A stretch of DNA of 64,000 nt, taken from contig CAMZMU010000034.1 in NCBI GenBank assembly GCA_947311845.1, positions 82,948,079-83,012,078 on the forward strand, given 5' to 3'. Made by a program: the position numbers and the translations under genes. Positions 56,910 to 64,000 of the stretch are shown one piece after another (the first letter of the stretch is position 1; the number at the start of each line of letters is the position of its first letter). The DNA comes from Poa pratensis. Its lineage: Eukaryota; Streptophyta; Magnoliopsida; Poales; Poaceae. The notes beneath the pieces are model-generated. The model searched no databases and was not told the origin of the DNA. It was given only the letters and a program-made list of their open reading frames with translations.

Positions 56910-57031
56910 GTACTACTATGTGTCTACATCCAAAGATCCGCGTGTACTACATGCCCGTGTGCCCGAGAGCCCGCCAAATTAACGCGGATGGAATCACAGA
57001 GCCCTCAAGCTAGCAAGTGGATTGTTCGTCC

Positions 57032-57040
57032 TATAATAAA
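57032..57040 (+). promoter_or_regulatory. TATA-like box of the VIT pseudogene
   Basis: TATAATAAA lies about 122 bp before the ATG at 57,162, between the two hAT copies. It would be the core promoter of the VIT-like gene. Confidence 0.45.
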
Positions 57041-57161
57041 TGACCACGCCGAGCGCCGATGCGGGCGCGCCACACATCAAGTTCCAACCACCAAAAAAAA
57101 CCATTCAGCTAGCTCTCACTCCGAGCCACTCCAGTTGCAGTGAGCTAGCTTTCGTGGATCC

Positions 57162-59098
57162 ATGGACCCACATCTGAGCACTCCACGTGCACGGGGCGCC
57201 GCGCGCAGGACAGAGGAGGAGGACGTCGAGGCGGCTGATGGCTCGTCGACGACGGTGTCAGGGCCGAGTCCGGTCAACGGAGCCGCGCAACGACGACTAC
57301 ATCGCCCCGCTGCGCAGTGGCTCCGCCCGCTGTCCTCGGCGCCCAGGGGCGGAGCTCCTCAGTAGGGCAAGGTAGGGCGGCCGCCCTACCTTATTTTTTG
57401 ACAAAAGCATTAATATGCATGTATTTTTCTGAACAATTTGAGTGGTCGTACATAAAAAACAGACCATATATTAGAAAGTTATGCTTGTTTTAGTCAACAT
57501 TGCACAAAACTGATTCTGAAAGGAGGGACTAGGTCTAGTCTAATCCGAAATCAACTAATTCTCAATGTAACATAACCCGACTCTAAACAATGTTCTAAGT
57601 GCGGTATTTAAGTAGGACTGGAGAGTATTTTGCTAGTTTATGAGGTGGCCAAAATCAACATTTAGATATTTGATGGATTATGTTTTACGATACTTTAGAT
57701 TTGTATATTTTATTGATATAATTTTAATTATATTAGTTCAGGAAATGTCTTTGGTTAAAAATGTGAGGGCACGTTTGCTCAATTGGAAAAATGATGGTTG
57801 AGACCTCCCTTGGAAGATATCAATTTGCGTAGACAATGACATCATAATTCCAAGTTTTAATGAAATGGTAACAAAATGGGGGTAAATTAAGAAAAAGGGC
57901 AGACGTTAGGTCATTGCTGATTATTTTTACAGTGTGGAGATCTTCTATTTTGCAGTACACTATATTACCACTGATTTTGACCATTGGTTAAATGAGCTAT
58001 CTTCAGAATTGTTTCTGAATTTGTCTTGTCTTGGTTATTTTTGTATGATTTTTTCATGGGAACTTGTCTTACATTGAATAAAACTAATCAGAATAATATT
58101 TTTTTGAAAAAATTCAAAGTGTTTCCTGCTTCAAACGAATCAAGATGAGATGTTGAACCGATGACTCTATTATATCAATAAACCAAATAAGAGTGTTTAT
58201 CATAAGATTTATTTGACATTTAGAATTCTACCATACTTGTTGTCATACCGATGTCTTTACTTTAGATAGAGCATGCTCTAAGTGCGAGAAATCAATCCTA
58301 TTCGTTGAGCATGAATCACTGTTATTCAGGGATTCGGAGAGTTCAGACTAACTTAATGAATTTAATCAATTTGTGATTGAAGTCACTTGGAGTGAGTTTT
58401 TGACGATATTTATGAATTAACTACTTTGGACAACTAAAACTTGCATATTCATGTTCAAAATTATGTTAAACAAATTCTACATCTTACCTGGTCGGGTGGG
58501 GGGCAATTGCCCCCCCCCCCCCCCCCCCCCCCAAGACACACACACACCCATGACTCCAAATAAATGGTAATAGATGTTTTTTGCTCCGCCATACCTAAAT
58601 TTTGGACCGTCCTTCGCCACTGTCGGCGCCCACGACGGCCTCGTAAACATGGCATGCGTAATGCTCACCGTCAACAGCGTGAACGAGGGAGGCAGCAGGA
58701 TGCTCGAGTGGGCACTCGCGGAACTCGTAGCCGGCGCCTGCAGCATGGCGATCAGCGAGTTCGTGTCCATGTACGCACAATACGACATGGAGGCGGCGCA
58801 GATGAAGCGTGACGGCGCCACCAAGGACCTGCCGAGCCCGACGCGGGCTGCGCTAGTGTCAGCGCTGGCGTTCGCTCTCGGCGCCACCGTGCCGCTGCTG
58901 GCGGCTGGCCTCCTCAGGCAGCGCGCCGCCAGGATCGGCGCGGTGTGCGCGGCCACCACCCTCGCGCTGTCAGGGCTCGGAGCCTCCGGCGGGCACCTGG
59001 GCGGCGCGAGCATGGCGACGTCTGCGTTTACAGTGCTCGCTGGCGGCGCCCTCGCCATTGCCGTCGCCATGCTCTGGTCAGTCCTCAGGATGATGTGA
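57162..59098 (+). pseudogene. VIT/CCC1 (nodulin-21-like) transporter, broken by a hAT insertion and a 1-nt deletion
   Basis: The first part (57,162-57,343) starts MDPHLSTPRARG, is acidic (TEEEDVEAADG) and reaches AAQWLR, the conserved start of the first VIT helix. A single missing base then shifts the frame, and the hAT element (57,344-58,622) splits the codons of AVLGA|HDGLV. After it the frame is clean to the stop at 59,098: HDGLVNMACVMLTVNSVNEG, LVAGACSMAISEFVSMYAQY, DLPSPTRAALVSALAFALG, GLGASGGHLGG. Family proteins move iron into the vacuole; this class lacks the cytosolic metal-binding domain. With both lesions it cannot make a full protein. The coding part downstream of the hAT is otherwise well preserved, so the damage is recent. 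Confidence 0.85.
57344..58622 (+). mobile_element. non-autonomous hAT element, right copy, inside the VIT exon
   Basis: It is 1,279 bp, from CAGGGGCGGAGCTC to CCTTCGCCACTG, with a perfect 8-bp target duplication TCGGCGCC at 57,336-57,343 and 58,623-58,630. The duplication is made of VIT coding bases, which proves insertion into the exon. Compared with the left copy it keeps GGGCAATTGCCCC at the homopolymer (C-run at 58,510-58,532). There is no transposase. Confidence 0.93.
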
Positions 59099-59203
59099 GT
59101 TCTATTGGAATGAAACCACACGTGATCCCGTCCATACACTATCTTGCTAGAGCATGCAGAGTTGCAGACTTATGCACACATGATCTGACAGCTAAGTATA
59201 ATG

Positions 59204-59484
59204 CAGGGCCGGCTCTGGCCCAGGGCAAGAGGGGCGACGGCCCGGGGCCCCGCCAAATTTGGGGCCCTTAACTCGGACGTATATACTAGTGGCGTGCATT
59301 ACTATATACATGCCACTAGTAGTTTTGTATAAATTGCCTGGATTATTACTGGTGGCGTACAGAATGGCACACACGCCAGTGGTAACACATAAACGACATA
59401 GAAAAAAATGGCTGGAGGCCCATTGATTAGGGGCCCATTTATAGAGTTCGCCCCGGGGCCCCTAAAATGTTAGAGCCGGCCCTG
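59204..59484. mobile_element. hAT MITE downstream of the VIT pseudogene
   Basis: It is 281 bp with a perfect 8-bp target duplication GTATAATG (59,196-59,203 and 59,485-59,492). The ends CAGGGCCGGCTCTG and TAGAGCCGGCCCTG are inverted. Its middle holds repeated and inverted ACTAGTGGCGTGCAT / ATGCCACTAGT segments. Confidence 0.92.
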
Positions 59485-59492
59485 GTATAATG

Positions 59493-60227
59493 ATATGTAT
59501 GCTACGATGACAGCATTACGAAGTAGATTAAAAAGGATTCCTCTATTGTTGTTTTCCGACAATATTTTCTTCTGATTTCCAATGTCTATCTATTATATAT
59601 TAAAATAAAAATGAGGGAGTTAAATAGCGGAAATGCTACACGGAATTGGAAGGATCAATGATACGATGGACCAGAATTAGACATGATTTTGGTGTAAATT
59701 AAAGTGTTGTAATATTTCTGTACTGTGTTGAACATTGTAATGGATGTTTTCACAGTGCTGCAGTGTTGCTAAATCACTGATCTTCACTCTTATTATGACC
59801 CATTGTTCCAGTAACTAGTGTTGTCCCTTACAACTTCTTGTTTAATCTGTTTGTAAAGTTTCACTGAAAATTCAGTGCACATGCCAGCCACATGGACAGG
59901 GTTTACACCTTCTATAATCTTTCAGAACCAAGCAATCTTTATTCATTAATACTGAAGAAGTACATTATATGATAAGATATCAGGACTGCAAAGAACACTT
60001 GTTCAGAACTGAACTTCAAATACACTGATCACAGGAATACATTATCTCACAGTGTGCCATCCATAGGTACCAATATGCTAATTGTCCTATAGCTTCATGT
60101 TTCCTCCACCAATATTACCTCTCAGGTTTCTTGGCTAACTCCCTCAGACAATGATCACTAGCAAGCCTACCATCCAGATGATGTACACCAGTTTCCTCTT
60201 TGTTGCTTCTGAAGATGCACTAGGGAC
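59493..60227. other. non-coding spacer, right part probably a 3' UTR
   Basis: No gene was seen. 59,900-60,227 is likely the 3' UTR of the minus-strand gene whose last exon starts at 60,228. Confidence 0.4.
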
Positions 60228-60281
60228 CTATTTCTTCTCTTGGCGTTTCTTCGGAGGAACAATGTAGTCAGGCTTGTAATA
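60228..60281 (-). CDS. probable last exon of an unidentified minus-strand gene
   Basis: A good acceptor (…TTTTGACTGCAG) is followed by exactly 18 codons reading YYKPDYIVPPKKRQEKK and a TAG stop at 60,228-60,230. The basic, Pro-containing tail looks conserved, but I cannot name the family. Upstream exons should lie to the right; candidates near 62,130-62,180 and 63,700-63,870 are not convincing. Confidence 0.4.
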   Translation of the reverse strand, partial: YYKPDYIVPPKKRQEKK

Positions 60282-60607
60282 CTGCAGTCAAAACATGTGG
60301 AAACAAGTTTGCATAGAGATCAAGCAAAATAATTGGACATGCTGTCATTTTTTTGCAAGGACAAGTTGAGAAACAAAGCCGATTTTGACTCCTGGCAACG
60401 AGCAGTAACAAAAGCTTCAGGAAAACAGAGCAGCCGATTGTGACTCATGCTGAAGAAGGGCAGCTCGTCACAACGCCGAAGGCGAGGAGCAGGTCGCCGA
60501 GTCGCAGTAACGAAGTCAGTGCAGTATTGGCAACAACCTATGAATGTCTTAACTCAGAAAACGAAGAATGATTTTAACTCCTACAGTGTAATCTCTCAAA
60601 CTTCAGA

Positions 60608-60760
60608 AGCTATACTTGAGATAATATCAAACCATCAACGGCACTATCATTGAATTATATAGAACTGGATGATAAAAAGAGAAGTGAGGTTTGACCTTCA
60701 TCTCTGTAGCTAATCTTGAAATAATATCAAACCATCAAAGGCACTATCATTGAATTTCTG
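60608..60760. repeat. direct duplication of about 47 bp, 100 bp apart
   Basis: GARATAATATCAAACCATCA … GGCACTATCATTGAATT occurs at about 60,617-60,656 and 60,718-60,757 with few differences. It is non-coding, probably intronic. Confidence 0.75.
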
Positions 60761-63650
60761 AAAGAAGTGGTCGAAGAAAGTAGTCATTTAAGGAGCAAAC
60801 AACCGATCAAATCACCCATTTGAAGCTGTTTAGAACCAGAGGATTCATTAGTACTAATTTTATAGACCAAAAGACGGGGCACAAACTCTTGCTTATACAT
60901 AAATTCAGAAAAATAAATAAATGATGTTGCTAAACAATTCAATTCGGTGGTGGAATGTGAGTATGGCATGTTGGTGAACCAACAGATTAAAGACATGGCA
61001 ATGACTCCAACATCCAGGAACCAGAGAGCTCCCTACTGATCAACCAGGAACATTATGATATGAATGTAGCTTAACCTAGTGTACTAAACCCGTATCCATA
61101 AATAAATATTAATTGATATGAAAATTTGACATCCAGAAAAAATATGTTGCGACACTGTAACACTAATATTGCGAGAAAGTTCAGTTTCCTGGTGCGAACA
61201 AAGCTCAGTCATGAAGCAAAGTTTGAAAAGTTCAGTTTCTAGGTGGATTTCCATATGGGTATTCCATGGTTTCCCAAAAAGAGACCTCATGTGTTCTGTA
61301 ACAAAGCATTCAATCAAAATCTGCAGTTATGTTGAAAGTGAAAATACAAAGGAAATCTAGTTTGAAAAGGATGTGGCAGTGAAATCAATAATGTATAGGT
61401 GATCATTACATCCTTAAGAAAATATGCCACGAGTCACCAAAGATTGCAAGTACAAAGATTGCTTTGAATCTGGTATGGTACAACATTTACTATTAAGAGC
61501 TTTATAGATTGAATCTGGTATGGTAAATCAAGAGAAGTATAGTATTTGTTGCCATGGATGGAGAGACATTGTTTGCGCGTGGTCACCGCGTAGTGCAGAC
61601 GCAGCGAGCCCACACCTAGTCTATACATGCCTCGTGAGGTCTTGACAGGAGTGCCGTGTCGCTACAATGCGAAAATCCATCTATATATGCATTCAATTTC
61701 TTGGCATAAACTTGTAAACAGCAACCTTAATCTATGAAGTATGAAGGCAACAACATAATACATAGTGATTATAACAGAGTAAACTCAAATCTAAGATAGA
61801 AAATAGAGTAAAGCAGGACAAAACTTATAATGGCAAGGTACGACACATCTGCACTATTTATACATAAGCACCGTTGAATCATTGTAACTGTGTCCTCTCC
61901 AAAAATCAAATGTGATTCTAGGAGTAAAGGAGATACCAAGCTATATACCGGAACCAAAATCCTAGCAATAAATATCAAACCTAGAGTTTTCTTTCTGAGA
62001 ATCTGACATTAGAAAGGATATCACTCAACACGAAAATCAGGGAAGACAGCCGCAGCCAACATCTCACAACCAAAAGCACTTCTACCAGTGGAATGTTAAG
62101 AGTACTACATTGTAAGGGAATACCCGACAAAACCTCAACTGATGTTCCTCGGAATTATTGCACGATCTGCCACCCCCTTTTCTGCACCATGCAAGTACAA
62201 AGATCAGCATTAGAGTTATATTAAGCAACGAGCTTAAGTATGTAACCTATAGTAGGTAACATGCAACACCTCTTGGAGTCTGGATGAACACAATACACAA
62301 GCATAAAAACCTATTCATCTGAGGACTACATCCTCATGGACGTAAAATACAATACAAATATAAAGGTAGAATAGATTCTGCGAACTTCTAACCATCTGAG
62401 AACTGCTACTAACTTTTCATTCACATTCCTAACACAAAAATAAGAAATAGAAGATTGATCTCTGTAACTTCACACATTTTGTAAGCCAAGCCTCAAACAT
62501 ATGGTTGACAGCACAAAATAAAAGCCAGGGTAACTTGGATCCTAATGTGGAAGAAAACCGGGATCTTCTACCTTTCAGTTGGTGGTGTTCATTATTTCAT
62601 CCAATCGAAAAAGGGAAACCTCGGGATGAATAGCTATGCATATCAGTGTCGTAGTTAAAAAAATGATGAACGGTCAATGTTGTTTAAGGTTCCTAATGAG
62701 CATGGGCCAGGATCTAAACAACATCATACTCTGTTTCTTGGGGATAGCAACATCGTACATATATGCATCAAGAGGAATAAAAGGTAGAAATGAATACGTT
62801 CTTTTTAATGAAGTGGGACACACAGATCATGCATACGTTAAATCTAGAAAGATCACTTTATTAACCATAATAAAGATTGCACATTCGATTAACTTGACAT
62901 GTGTATACATAATCTATAAACTGTAGTTTGTCTCTCCTGAATACTTATCAATCTGTTTGATTCTAGTAGGCAAATTTCATTGTATCATCCATAAAAATTA
63001 CAGTGGCTGAAACAATGATGCCAACAAAAAATTACAAATGGATATATTCCGCCTCATCATTCAACATCATGCTCGACATCAATATCAAAGCTGCACCAAG
63101 TCGCCAACAATTAGAACAGCTAGGTAAGGTGTTGTCGGCAGGCTATAAACCTTGGTATAGATGACTCCTAACCCACGAACTAAATACTAAATTGCGGATA
63201 AAGAAGATCAAGCCTTTCACATGACACCAAAACCATCGTGTACTGCCTGACCAACACGTTGCGGCTATCAAGGATGCCCATCAGAGAAACTACATTTATA
63301 GTATACAGGTTGACTACCGTCCCGCGGCGATCAGCACTATCAGAAACACCCTAACTATGCAACGCTCATTATCTGTATCAAACATATAAAGCAGGGCATA
63401 TATTCAAGTTTTGCACCGTACCTAAGTAATCTATATTCGGCTGAACCCAACAAACCAAATCTACGACCCGCAAGCATAGGACAACCAAACGACCAATAGC
63501 TCAACAATCTGCTGGAAATAGATGGAACAGGGGCACCAAAATTCTAGCAGAAGTGAGGCACAGCCAACACACCTACAGAAAAACGAAAACATTAGTTCAG
63601 ATAAATAAGAACATACAGAAAAATTATAGGAATGGCCAACATAGTGTATT
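60761..63650. other. AT-rich non-coding sequence, possibly introns of the minus-strand gene
   Basis: Only chance ORFs were seen. A 48-nt minus-strand block ending in a GT donor at about 62,134-62,181 (preceded by CATGGTGCAG) is open in one frame and might be an exon. I found no transposon termini or RNA genes. Confidence 0.35.
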
Positions 63651-63739
63651 CACGGGATCAAACACTCACCGTGTGCCTAGAAATAGAAGCAACACGACCC
63701 CAAATTCTCCAGCAGAGCAGAGGCACGGAGACACACCTG

Positions 63740-63869
63740 CCAAAAAAGTAAGCAAAGAAACAGAAAAGGAGGGGAAACCGAACAGAAAGACCAGACGAAG
63801 ACCTTGGCTGCATGGAGAATTGGAGATCTGCACGCAGGAGGGGACCTCGTCCTGCTGCTCACCCGCCAT
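63740..63869 (-). other. possible first coding exon on the minus strand
   Basis: ATG at 63,867-63,869 in a favourable context (GAAATCCATGGCG) opens MAGEQQDEVPSCVQISNSP. The next GT-containing donor, after CAGCCAAG, is weak. It could be the start of the gene ending at 60,228, or of a different gene; neither is proven. Confidence 0.25.
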
Positions 63870-64000
63870 GGATTTCTTCTCTGTAAGTTGCACGCAGCAG
63901 TTCCCTCCATTTTTTCCAAGATCCCCAAAACCGTGCACCCAGCTATGGAGAAGGAGGCGTGTGAGAGAGGCCGCCGGCCCACGCAGGAGGTACCGTCCTC

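Noticed and set aside
58501..58532. Long C-run (and the G-run at 55,734) as a G-quadruplex control element
   Set aside because: Homopolymers are shared by both hAT copies as part of the transposon, their length is uncertain in sequencing, and no functional context is visible.
55646..58622. One very large foldback transposon with a 500-bp loop
   Set aside because: Each arm ends in its own CAG…CTG termini with a separate 8-bp target duplication, so these are two independent hAT insertions.
1..64000. CRISPR arrays, bacterial operons, rRNA or tRNA genes
   Set aside because: Introns, LTR elements and MITEs mark plant nuclear DNA. The tRNA-Asp matches are retroelement primer sites of 18 bases, not tRNA genes.

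Overview
The window is a repeat-rich stretch of nuclear DNA from a grass, most likely the Triticeae (wheat, Aegilops, barley, rye). The evidence is nested Athila-type Gypsy LTR elements primed by tRNA-Asp, TA-flanked Stowaway MITEs starting CTCCCTCC, several Helitrons ending in a CCGTTGCAACG hairpin plus CTAG, hAT, Mutator and CACTA-like derivatives, and spliced, GC-rich monocot-style genes. All functional assignments come from reading the sequence and from family knowledge; no database was searched.

Layout. 1-4,390 is the right part of a Gypsy element (A) cut by the window edge. 4,808-20,197 is a set of nested insertions: a Stowaway holds a second Stowaway, which holds a Helitron (4,901-19,991), which holds a SINE (5,054-5,346), a complete Gypsy element on the minus strand (B, 5,579-12,284, target duplication GTGGT) and a 3'-truncated Gypsy element (C, 12,952-19,081). 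20,198-26,840 holds LINE debris, a 5'-truncated LINE with a 16-bp target duplication, and a LONGIFOLIA/TRM-like pseudogene split by a second Helitron. 28,123-33,400 is the most gene-like part, with an intact MATH-BTB gene and an intact small membrane-protein gene, both on the minus strand. 33,987-48,500 mixes Mutator, CACTA-like, Helitron and hAT insertions with gene fragments: two decayed copies of one CrRLK1L-type kinase and an intron-bearing kinesin-7 coiled-coil fragment. 49,683-59,098 holds two vacuolar-iron-transporter-like (VIT/CCC1, nodulin-21 type) sequences. The second is broken by one of a pair of nearly identical hAT elements lying in opposite orientation on either side of its first exon. 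59,204-64,000 has one hAT MITE, a probable last exon of an unidentified minus-strand gene, and mostly non-coding sequence.

No operon-like cooperation is expected here. Only the MATH-BTB gene and the 172-codon membrane-protein gene look intact. The rest of the coding signal is pseudogenes, captured fragments and transposon ORFs. The most informative content is structural: the insertion order of nested elements, exact target duplications, Helitron termini that suggest read-through, a 17-nt retro-insertion, and a potential long hairpin around the VIT exon.
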